Part shown: one piece after another, positions 1 to 11,200 of the stretch | Numbering within the stretch: position 1 is the first letter of the stretch | Layout: each line of letters starts with the position of its first letter | NCBI RefSeq assembly: GCF_037126465.1 | Contig: NC_088210.1 | Location: forward strand, 14,220,011-14,284,010 | Length of the DNA stretch: 64,000 bases | Reading direction: 5' to 3' | Source: Ornithodoros turicata | Taxonomy: Eukaryota; Arthropoda; Arachnida; Ixodida; Argasidae | Program-made: the position numbers and the translations under genes | Notes under the pieces: generated by a model | What the model was told of the DNA's origin: nothing | What the model saw: the letters and a program-made list of their open reading frames with translations, nothing else | Databases searched by the model: none

Positions 1-257
1 CACAAAAAAAATAAAGAACGAAACGTATGTGCGCGGAATGTTTCATAACCGAAAACGAATATGGTCAAGGTACGCACCAGCCGAGAGGGTGGCTTGCTCA
101 AAGAAAATATTTTACTTTATACTCTGTCATGCACGTCATGCAACCAAATGGACAGTTGCCATAGCACCAAACTTCCACCTTTTATAGGTACGAAGTTCAT
201 TATTCAACCTTAATGAGGACGCCTCAGGAGGTTGCTAGCGCACAGTCATATAAGTCT

Positions 258-2070
258 GGGTATAGACCTTTAGGTATTTGCCTAGGTCTCAATGCCTAAA
301 AGTGCCTGAATGCGACATATTCCAGTTTGCCTGCATTTTTCTCGATCTCATTTCGTAATTGCCCTTTCTTAACCTTGCTAGGCCCTCTTTGCCCCCTCCC
401 CCCCCCCCCTTCGCCCTCGTAATGCATATTTACAAACAAACCCGAAGAACGAGGGTACAAACTATATAGTATGCTATATTCTTCCTGCGACACGCTCTAT
501 ACAGGGTGTCCCAGCTAAATGCGAACAGATTTTTTTTTAAATATATAGATCACTTTTTTCGAGATGAAGTCAGTTGCAATATAGCATATGCTGAAGGTAA
601 ACTCCTAAGGCAATCTCCTAATTAACTTTCAATAATTAACTTTTTAATTATAAAAGCTACAAAGTTGTCCCAATGAGAACATCTGGTCCTTTCGATCACC
701 TGAGACTGTAGCCGTTTTCAGAACAAAACTCCGTTCGATAGATCGTTTGCAAAAAATTCGCGAAGGAACACAATTTTTTTCTGCATTTTGTTCATTGCGC
801 ATCTCCAGAGACGCGTCCTGCCTTCACTCCCAATGTGAGAGGGTGAATGAGCACAGTGCGACATACGTCGAAGATGAGCTTTAACTTGCGAAAACAAAAC
901 AAAAACAAATGTATCGGGTGACGCTATCGGAACTGCCCTTATCTTGGGTTGCATTTTCTGTTTTCTTTAAATATTTTTCCAGGACGCAAGAGGCGACCCA
1001 AGCAGCAAAATGTACTGAAAGTCGAGTGCAATAGGGGTGGACGGTATGTGTATTATCAATGTTCTTTAGCTTCATGAGTCTGTTCTAGGTCTTCTAGCTA
1101 CTCGTCCACCCCTATTGCACTCGACTTTCAGTATATTGTGCTGCATGCGGATAGTGTGCTCTTTCACCCTCTCATATTGGGGTGAAGGAAAGACGCGCTT
1201 CCGAAGATGCGCAATGAACAAAATAAAGAAAAAAAGATGTTCCTTCACGAAATTTTTGCAGACGATCTATCGAACGGATTTTTGTTCTGAAAAAAAGCTA
1301 CGGTATCAGGTGACCGAAGGGACCAGATGTTCTGATTGGGACAACTTCGTAACTTTTATAATTAAAAGGTTAATTATTGAAAGTTAATTAGGACATTGCC
1401 TTAGGAGTTTGCTGGTGCCCTCTTAAGGAGTGCCCTTCAGCTTATGCTATATTGCAACTGACTTCATCTCGAAAACAGTGATATATATATATATATTTTT
1501 TAAAAATGTGTTCGCATTTAGCTGGGACACCCTGTATACGCTGCTCGTGCAACAAGGCCCGATTTTGGCACCCCGACGACCACAATAGAGCATTGTGGAA
1601 GCGTCCTATGCAACTGTGCCATATTTAGTCCTCGAGAAATATATTCTTTTTTTTTTTTTCACTACAGTGTTTTCACTACAGTAGCTGGAGGCACTATTTT
1701 TGGTTTTGTTCGGTACTCTGGTTAGCAAGAAGATATTCAGGTAGAAGTGACATGCATCCTTTCTTTGTGTTTCCCAACCTTCAAGGCTTCAACGTGATTC
1801 GTTATAGCATATTCTCGGACAATCAGCGGCTAAAATATCAGTGTAAAAGTGGTGGTGCCATTCTGGGATTGGCCCCACGCACAGAGATATTCTTGTACAA
1901 GAAGTGGGAACGTGTATAGTGTTATATTATTTAAACAAGTGCAAGCACTAGCTTCACATACGGTGAAGAGCTTCACGAGAAAGTCGATACACATTCTCAG
2001 GAGAATGTGCCTATTATCTCTCTTTACTGCCTATTTCGGGCCTTTTTAGTGCCTGAAAATCCGGGCCCTA
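258..2070. mobile_element. Degraded hAT-like element interrupted by the foldback at 502-1534
   Basis: The left part resembles the left end of the 47281-48431 hAT element (TTTAGGTATTTGCCTAGG, CCTAAAAGTGCCT) and the right end is CCGGGCCCTA at 2061-2070. No clear target duplication survives. A fragment of the same left end is at 10416-10550. Confidence 0.5.
502..1534. mobile_element. Large foldback element with CAGGGTGTCCCAGCTAA termini
   Basis: Two arms of about 430-500 bp are inverted copies meeting near 1060-1100 (the arm ends read GTGCAATAGGGGTGGACG and its complement). The outer ends are CAGGGTGTCCCAGCTAA and its reverse complement. TATA flanks both ends (498-501, 535-538 of the 1.5-kb line), so the target duplication is TA or TATA. 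No transposase ORF is seen. A second, truncated copy lies at 36490-37155. Confidence 0.85.
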
Positions 2071-2787
2071 GCTCATAATATAGATACAAGATGATGAGAA
2101 TATATCGCCCAGACCACGAAAAAGTCGGTAAAAGTTTGGGAATAAAATATAGAAGAAACCCCTAGTCTAGCTTAGCCAGACGAACCAGAGCATACCACGT
2201 ATATATGATGACACATAAAAATACATATAAGAGCAAGATTCTCATTAAGAAATATAGTACGAAGTTGTCCTCCACCGAACTCAAGCAGTCCAATGAATCT
2301 ATTTTACCCCATCAGGCGGCTCATAAAACTTTTACTCATCAAGTGCCATCAGATATGGGTGACCTAGGTCCCACATGTCCCTGTCCTTGAACATCTGAAC
2401 AGCTGGACATCATGCAAAAATATTTCATCTTTTTATGTACAATGCAACTATTTTATTTACTTCATCACTCTTAGCACATCAAAAATAGTACATACTGCAA
2501 GTACAAACAACATGTTTCAAAATGTGCAGTGGAAAAAATACTTTGCAGCGTTTGAGTACCTAAGTAGTGGTCGCAAGCTGCCAGATGCTTCAAAAATTTA
2601 TACTCCCCATTAAGTTCGAGCCACATTTCATGTCTGAACCCCGAAACTAAAAGAGGAAGACAGCCTATCATATCCAGATCGCTAACAACGGGTAAAATAA
2701 TAACCTGTACAGAATACTAATGTGTTTAATCAAATTGCATTTTGGCTTTACCAATGCAAAAATGAACAAGTAAAAGTTTAATGTGTA

Positions 2788-2963
2788 CAGTCAAACTCCT
2801 TTATAGCGAACACCTTTTTAACGAAAATACCACTACAGCAAATTTTTTTGCGGTCCCGCTCGAGCCCTATAGGTCCAATAATGGACATCCTTTTTAACTA
2901 AAATACCTTTACTGCAAATTTTTTTTGCTGTCCCCTGAGTTTCGTTGTAAAGGAGTTTGACTG
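2788..2963. mobile_element. Pogo-like MITE, copy 1
   Basis: Termini CAGTCAAACTCCTTTA and its complement, flanked by TA on both sides, 176 bp and nearly palindromic. TA targets and CAGT-type ends are typical of pogo/Tigger-derived MITEs. Other copies are at 34258 and 40461. Confidence 0.8.
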
Positions 2964-3770
2964 TATATAATTTGGCTTTCAGAAACACCAAACGCTTTGT
3001 ACTCATGTACCATTGCTATGCCCTAACGGCCTGAGAATAACATCACATCACCCTGCATTACAAGAACGCTGTAAACGTGTACACTGCTTTTGAAAAAAAA
3101 AAAAACTTAAACCACTAAAATTTGTACCTCGAAATGGACCCTAATGCAACAAATCTCTATTTGCCCTGCCACAAGTTATCTACAAAAGAGGGTCAATAAA
3201 TAGGGCTGTGAAGTAAGGCAAGATCATCTGATCGCATGACATCGCATCTACGAACTCGTTCAATCAAACCATTATTCCAACAGACCCGACATTCATCGAT
3301 GTCCTTGACATCGATGTCCTTGATACTGACAATCCTTACTTTCTTGTGCGAGGCCTATTTAGTGAACATCCACAAATACAGTATCTGCTGTTCCACTGAC
3401 GATTTGGTAATGCGAACTAACGATACACAGAATGAAAATGTGGAGCAAATAAAATGACTAGGCCCACAAGTCCAGAAATGGTCCGATAAATATTCTGCGT
3501 CGTTCAGAAATCAATGGACACAGTACGTACATCTTACACGAGCACGAAAACAAACTACACACGCAAAGAAACAAAGCATAGCAATACACACAAGACATAT
3601 GCACTGCATGACAATACATAATGAGAGAACACTTGGAGGCATGGAAGCTCTTGCGTTTCGTAAAAGCTACGGGATTATACAAAGTTTACGTGAAGAAAAG
3701 GCAAGAAAGCCTCGGAAGCTCTCCAGCTTGGCAGCCCAGAAATACCTTTCAACTTTTCACCTGAGGTGGG

Positions 3771-4176
3771 TGTCTGAATTCCGTAGCGAGGCCGTAACGT
3801 TCGTCCCTGTCTGAATTCCGTATCGAGGCTGTAACGTTCATCCCTGTCTGAATTCCGTATCGAGGCTGTAACGTTCATCCCTGTCTGAATTCCATATCGA
3901 GGCTGTAACGTTCATCCCTGTCTGAATTCCATATCGAGGCTGCAACGTTCATCCCTGTCTGAATTCCGCATCGAGGCTGTAACGTTCATCCCTGTCTGAA
4001 TTCCGCATCGAGGCTGTAACGTTCATCCCTGTCTGAATTCCGTATCAAGGCTGTAACGTTCATCCCTGTCTGAGTTCTGTATCGAGGCTGCAACGTTCAT
4101 CCCTGTCTGAATTCCGCATCGAGGCTGTAACGTTCATCCCTGTCTGAATTCTGTAGCAAGGATGTGGCGTTCATCG
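3771..4176. repeat. 37-bp minisatellite, 11 units
   Basis: The unit begins GTCTGAATTCCGTATCGAGG and has an exact 37-bp period, with starts at 3772, 3809, 3846 and so on to 4142. Units differ by a few substitutions and no indels. Each carries GAATTC or a one-base variant. The copies are head to tail without spacers, so this is not a CRISPR array. Short ORFs over it are artefacts of the repeat. Confidence 0.95.
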
Positions 4177-5231
4177 CGCCCTGCTACACCTGTGTACATT
4201 GGCATTAGAATCCTTTTTGGAGTGGGTCGGCCGAGGGAAATCCCTGCCACCTTTTATTTACGGCTTTTGCTGGGAATGCAGTTCTGCGGTTGTTCCCGAG
4301 AACAGAAAGAGGCAATGTGGCATCGAAAGAGAAAGCTGGATGGCAGTGTAATAGGAATGTTCAGCGTGGCCTTCAGATTTAAAACGGAAGTAATGAATTG
4401 ACTGTTAATTTCAGTTTTCCGAGTGCTACTGCGCTACCAACATGATACACAATGATCTCAGTTAAGAGGACCTCATGGGCATGCTTGGCAGATATCTTTT
4501 GAGGTTCATGCAAGATACAAAGTGGCTATTTTGGAGGCAAGCTTCATACCAGTAACACTACGCAGTTTTTCTTGCAGTGTGCACCAGTACACATCATAAA
4601 ATGAGTACAAAATGAGTTACTGAGTTGTCCTTTTCCTGCAGTGCTTTGAGGTGAATGCACGGCACAACACACAATATGGTAACTGGTAAGCGACAATCTC
4701 ATGCAGACTCCCGTATTGCTACATGATAAGGAAGAGGCCGATAATTTGTGATTTTATGCGAGGAGACAAATATCAATTAGGAGTCAATTTCCACGCAAGA
4801 AAGTGCACGAAATCATATGCACTGTAGCAATTAAAACCTAAAGAATGCTAAACAGAGCTAAAGAGCTACACTTAACATGCACATAAAATATGACATTTTA
4901 AAAAATTAAGCATTACAAGCTAAAACAAGAGTGATGACATTTGCCTCCGCCTATCCCTGCAGTTTACGTACATACTTCCTTCCAAGGCTCGTGCCTCCAT
5001 AGTGACACATTCACACTATATAGGTCTTAAAACTACCGTAAAATCTTAACTAAAAAACACACACATTTGTTCTTGAACACATAGTGCGACAATAAACAGC
5101 CCACAAGGTGATCACAGTATGTAAAATGATAGGGCATTGGACTTCGTCTTTATAATACTGAATACATGTATGCGTAAGAAAGTAGCAAAATGTCCAATAA
5201 TCTCATCTGGGGCAAGATGGCATCTCAGCTG

Positions 5232-8200
5232 TCAAACGGACGCCTCAAAGTGTTTGTAAATCGAAGTGACGTATGCCATTATGGACTGCCAGTCTGGTCG
5301 CTCCAGAGCAATCAGTTCGTTCACAAGCTGAAATGACATAAAGCAGCCGTAAGAACCGTGGAACACAACGACTGTTCCGGAGCGCAGTTACAGCAAACCC
5401 TGGGCCCATGAGGAAATCCCTAATTGGACAAAATTATTCTGTCAGTTTAACGCAAGGATTTTTTTCTCTCGACATTCCCCCAGTGCCCTCAGGGTGGTTG
5501 TTATCGCGCTTGGAAACGAGACCAAATTGTCTCCCAGCGCTATTATTAAGGTTGACGGGAGCTGTACATATACACCGAACTTTTCGCGTAATGAGCGCGT
5601 GAAACAGTATGCAGTGGGAGTCGCTCCTGGACTCACAGAAAGTAGAAAAACAGCTTCGGTCGAATACCTTTTGGTGAGAGTGTTTTTTTCCAACATTAGT
5701 GAGTACTATAAGACAACGTATGACACCAAACAGGCTGCACTGTCGAGCTTCCTTACAAGCTTTGTTCCTTCAACTGAGAAATAATTCTATGAATGCTGCA
5801 ATACTTCGAGTAATAAACGAGTACCTGCCAGCCTGACGCACTCAAAATTCGGGAGGTTGCCTGCGGCGCAAAAAGGCACTTGGCACGCATGAGGAACACG
5901 TGCAGGCATTTCTGTACGAGACTGGACTGACGATAGGACGATGCGCGTCTTCTCGAGAAACACGGACACAATGAACCACGCGACCTGCCGCAACCTCCAG
6001 CCGTGGATGGTCATGCTGTGAAACACGTGCTACGGGCTGTCCAATTCTTTAGGGATACGTTTGCGCAGCTTTTAAAGGAAAGTGAGAGAAAAAAAAGCCC
6101 AGGGCCCCAATTTTTTTGGGGAGATTGGATGGAGCGTCCGTACAATTGGGAGACTGAACGACATTCGGGAGTCTCACGGATAATCCGGGATAGTTGGCAG
6201 GTTAAAATGGACATTTCATGTCATTCCTGTGACTTCTGCAAGTCTGTAACCTTCGAGAGAAAGAATTTGTGCCGAGAAGCACCACACGAGCTCTTACCAG
6301 AGTGCTAGGTATTCCAACGGTCTCCGCAGCCTCGAATGCGATGCTGAAATTTCGTCGCTGGAATGAAAAGATGCAGTCGATGTACACGAATTAAACGACA
6401 ACCGTTTTCCATTTCAGTGTCATCTTGAAAACGTTACCCCCGCCCCGCCCCGCCCCGCAGGAAAGTACACTTTGAGAAATGAGAGAAATAAAGCAATAGC
6501 ACATGCCCATGACCTACTAGATTATAACAATCTGCAACCCCTATAAGGAGCTCGTCCGCACGATCCGCTAGGGGCGCTGCTCATTGGCCCACGAGATCTA
6601 CGTCATGATTGGACAATGGAAGCTTGAATTTTGAACGCGCAGAAGCGGACGTACGACTACCGTAGCAGACGACAGCAACAGCTCCTATTAAAAAACGCGT
6701 AGAATGATGATGATGATGATAATCAACTTTAGAATGAAACATCTTCCGCGGGACATCCACCGCTTGTACCAAAATACTAAGGTAAGCTGAAACACAAAGT
6801 ATTGTAGAAGTTGAGGAAGCAATAACGGGGCTGATGAGTGGCGCCACCGTTGGCTTCCAAATGCGGCGCAGGGAAGGGGCGCCTATGACATGGTCGTTAT
6901 AATCTAGCAGGCCGTGCACACGCCTCGAGTGTCTCGAGTGTGATACTTTACCTTATCTTTGCTGTCTAACTGGTCGTACGGAATCTTGCTATCTCCGAGA
7001 TAAGTATGCAGGAGGGCACAAAAGGCCAAGCCATCATTCCAGCTACTGCTGAAGTTGGTTATATCGATTCCCTGCAATCCCAAATGCTTAAACTAAAATT
7101 TGTGCAAAGCATCCACGTATCAAGGTCTCAACAGAGCAAAATTCTGCATTCGTATCTCAAGAGGCTTTACTCGCCTTGTAGCCAAGCGTCTTGCTCTGGC
7201 ACCACTTGAGCAGAGCGTTGCGCTTGGAGCCTCCTCCCTTCACCAGTGAGGCTAGAGGATCTTTCTTCTCCATGATTAGGTCACTGGGGATTAGAAAGAA
7301 GGTGCAGACATTGCCTAATACAATTAAAGCTGTAACCCTGACATGCTGCATACATAAAGGGTCTGTGGAAAACAACATGAGAGCTCATGCACAATTCAGT
7401 TTCACAACCAGTGGCGGATCCGGGAAGCGGATCGCGGCTGTCTCTGCGACTGTCCACGATGGAGGTTATGGAGACATACAAAGTTGCATGCATTTTCTTC
7501 CGGTTTGATGAGGTTGAAGGGATGTCATGCACTGGACCAAAAGTCTGGTGACCATCACTTAAAATTAGCAAAATAAAAGTTGGCACTTCAGAGCATTCCC
7601 AACGTTCTTGGTGTTGAATACGGCCATTTTTCTTTTGATTTCAGTTCAGTTTTGATTTCAGATGATCAGTTCGAAGTTTGGCTTATTCAAACTCTTTAGA
7701 TTTCCCTGTGACATTCGAATTCAGCAGCTCTAACTGCACATCTTGTGCTGCTGTATCATAATACTACACAACTCTTACGCAGCAACGATGACATACCTGT
7801 AGCTATTTCTACGTATGGGGTCCAGCTTGTTGGCCAAGATGGAAATGGGCTTTTCAACGTCTTGTCGAGCGACACCTTCCGAGGAGGGACACGCTTTCTC
7901 GACGGTTGCCCTTTGGAGGCGTGACTTATCTGCCTGCTTGAGGCTAGGCTGCAGGAAAGTGGCAAGGAAATAACGTGAGCATGGCAAGATGGATCTGTCG
8001 CACATTCATATCCCTCCCTCATGTAATGCCCTATATGCCCCTAATGTACCACCACGAATAAATAAAGAATAAAAACAAATGCCCGGACCAACATGGTAGT
8101 TGGAGCTTTGCGTTTTAGAAACTCCAGAAACGTAGTGGCATAAAGGGGGGAGACTAATCATGCTAGATAAATCTGGTGCTTGCTCTACGTGGTCATAATG

Positions 8201-11200
8201 TGGCACATGCCGGCTATTCTGCTAATGCCGGTGCGGGGGTGTTACAGGGGTGTTAACGACACAACTGCAAACAAATGCAAAAACAACTTATTTTCAGCTG
8301 AAAATTTGAGTTTTAATAAGCCCTACGCAACAAAAATTATTCTACTTCACACTACTGTGTCACGAATAATGCATAATTTGGCGGCAGCCAATCAGGTAGC
8401 AGAATGAGTGCTTGCAAGGGTGTTGTGTGTATGTGCCTTTCAAATGCAGCTTCTTACAAGTAGTACGCAGCGCTACATTCAGTAGTGCCACATTTTGTAA
8501 AAATACCATTTAACTGACACTGGTCGCATTAATGAGAAATGTTCTGACACAACAGATCATCCATACATCTCTCCGGCAACTGCCAGTGACCAACATGATT
8601 TCGCTTTTCTACATCACACCATTTCTTTAAGGCACAAGTACTGTGTTGTGGGGCGTGCACATCCGGCAGTGCTGTTTCCAGGCTCAGAGTCTCGAGTCGG
8701 AGGACAGCGCTGAGACAAGAAAGAAGCCTGTACCATTTTGATTGCAGCTTTGTATCCGAATATAAATTTGGTATCACTCCCTACGAAGCAAGTTGAAGTG
8801 AACTCGTGGAGAGTGTTTTAGTGAACTAGTGTTCTGCGACGTATATTTAATAAAGAGACTCCAGAGGGCGCATAGTAAGAGGAGCGCGAATGGAATCGGC
8901 CGTAATAGCAGACGACAAGAATTTCTCTTAGTTCAACATGGACATTGATGAAATTATGGCCTTTTATTGCTAACTTCACTGTTTAATTAATTGTTTCGTT
9001 AATTTTAAAAAATATAAGTGCTAATGCGTATCTAACGTGAGACACTAAACTTACAAGTGTAATTGTTCCGCCTTCACGGTATGCCACCATTTGTTTAAAT
9101 CAAAAGAGCGGCCGCAAATTGTCGTCTGCTAAATTTTTTGACGAGCACGAAAATCTCCTAAATACTCCGAAAATCGGCGCTAGCACGAAGAGCACTCTGC
9201 AAAGTCTGCATCGAAGGAGACTTCCCAAAGTGTGCCTTCTGTCACACACACGTTCGCCTGCGGAGAATTCGGATGACACACCATCATGGCGGCACTTCCG
9301 GTGTGCTCTATGCGGCGACGCATCTCGGACTATTCGAACGTACCCTCACGTTCATTGGCCATCACAGCCACCACACACAGCAGCTGCCTTTGATTGGCCC
9401 ACACTTCACTTGTTCACGTTGTTGGAACTCAAGGAGAGACAAAGAGAACCGGCTGGTTTGACGGCGAGAGCCCAAGTGATTTATTTTCCGCGGCTACGCG
9501 GGCGCGAGATGAACAAGGATGATGATAGCACCGCTGAGGCTGCTACAACGTGCATGTCTTTGAAAGGGGCTTAGAACAGGGGGCAGGAGGTCATTTTAGT
9601 TGCTGCAGAACACACCACAGCCAAGACCAAAGTTATGAAGGGACACCTCACCGCCCCCTTCAAGTAACACTTACCTTGAGAAAGGCCTCTCCAGGAGTAC
9701 CGAGTGGTAGAGTGGTAGCCACGGGCCTGGCATCCGAAGCCATGCTGTTCAAACTACTCGCAGATGAGCTTCTACTGCTCGGACCTTAAAGGTTAAAAGG
9801 AGGCTGCGTTACAACTTCGTTTTAATGCTATACTGAGCTCAAGCAACACAACATGTTGGACCAATATTGGACCAATATTGGCAATACCTGCCCAATATTG
9901 GCCCAATCTTGTGCCAATATTGGGCCAACATGCTGTGCAGCTTGGGAGGAATGCGTCACCTTTGGCCTGCCGCTCAATGGACTCGATAAGGCTCCGCACA
10001 GACGGCTGTGCAGAGCCCCTGAAGTCGCCCCACTTCGGCAGCGATCGCCTGGCAGTGCCGGAAGCGTCCCCACTTTCGGGATGTATCGCGAGGCCATTCT
10101 TGGGAGAAAGCTCCGGAGCTTGCTTGCCTTGGTGGAGCTGCTGCTGTAACTGCTGCGCCACATTAAGTACGAATATTCGAGCGACTGAAAACTAACGTGG
10201 GGGGTCCGCTCGAGGGTCGTACCTTGAGCTTCTCCAGCTGAGCCTCCAGCGCTTCCACTTTTTCCTGAAGCTGCTGGTTGTCGCAGTGCATTCGCTCCAC
10301 TTCCTGTTGGGCTTCGGTCTTGAAGTCGTTTGCGACCCTTACGGTTGTCAGCAAGTCCGCCTCGAACTGCTTCCACTCCTCCGTCTGAACAAGATCCAAG
10401 TTTTACCTGATTACTATAAGGCCCGGATCTTTAGGCCTTCGCCTATAAATGCCTAAAGGTGCCCAAAACGCTACATTTTCCAATTTGCCTGCCTTTTTCT
10501 CGATCTCATGCCATAATTGCCTTTTTCAACCTTGCCAGGCACTCTTGGGAGATAGAGTGGTCCACAAAAACCGAGCAAGCTAGAGCCAAAATGCGTATGA
10601 AAAATCTAGGTGCTCTCATAAGGAACAGTCTGAAATACTGGACGTGCAAGTACCGCACAGAAGTGACTCCGTGGGGCATTTAATGGAGCCGATAGCCGAA
10701 CTTCTGGAGTATAAATAATTTGTCGGCGACTGTACTATGTCTGTCAGGCAATCAGAATTTGGCTTGGAGCGAGGCGACACACGGGACAATTAAAATTAAA
10801 AATTAAATTTGTCTGTTAAATTAGAAAATTCATAAAACTGGGTGTCTGTAAAATTGAGTTTTGACGGCATCACAATGGTACAATTACAGTAGCAGACTGA
10901 TTTTTCAGATGCCCATTCCTTGCAGATGCAGAGGTATTGTTAAAGCTAGGTTTAGTGTGGCGGTACTCACCTCAAGCTGGTGTTGGGAGCGAATGGCTTG
11001 TAGGTCCCTGTGCGCAGCTCCAAGGAGTGCTCCAGTGTCAGCCAAGCTGTTCTGTAGCTCTGCCACGGTGCCTCTGAGCTGGCGTTTCTCCTCTAAGTGC
11101 TTCTGACACTTGAGCTCCCACTCTTCAGCCAGTTGGGTCTTTTCTGCCTCCAGCTGTGCTATCTGGTGCTCCAGAACAGCTACCTAAGGTTCATGATTGT

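Larger units (their letters stand above)
2452..5231 (-). other. Possible long 3' UTR of the cytospin gene
   Basis: No coding exon is visible here on either strand. Minus-strand AATAAA hexamers occur at 4258-4253 and 2457-2452. If the distal one is used, the 3' UTR is about 2.8 kb and contains a 37-bp minisatellite and a 176-bp pogo-like MITE. If the proximal one is used, it is about 1 kb. Without transcript data the choice is open. Confidence 0.25.

Noticed and set aside
3675..3878. Repetitive peptide frame and apparent direct-repeat array resembling CRISPR
   Set aside because: The 37-bp units abut with no spacers, the genome is eukaryotic, and no cas genes are present. It is a minisatellite.
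7942..7946. Alternative AG acceptors close to the chosen start of the cytospin exon 7948-7797
   Set aside because: Including the Ser/Pro-rich exon 9784-9675 makes the phase agree at the CTGCAG acceptor (exon start 7948); the alternatives would need that exon to be skipped.
9119..9574. 151-codon plus-strand frame in a cytospin intron
   Set aside because: It begins inside the TAGCAGACGAC repeat, has no domain, and is antisense intronic. Probably repeat-derived.
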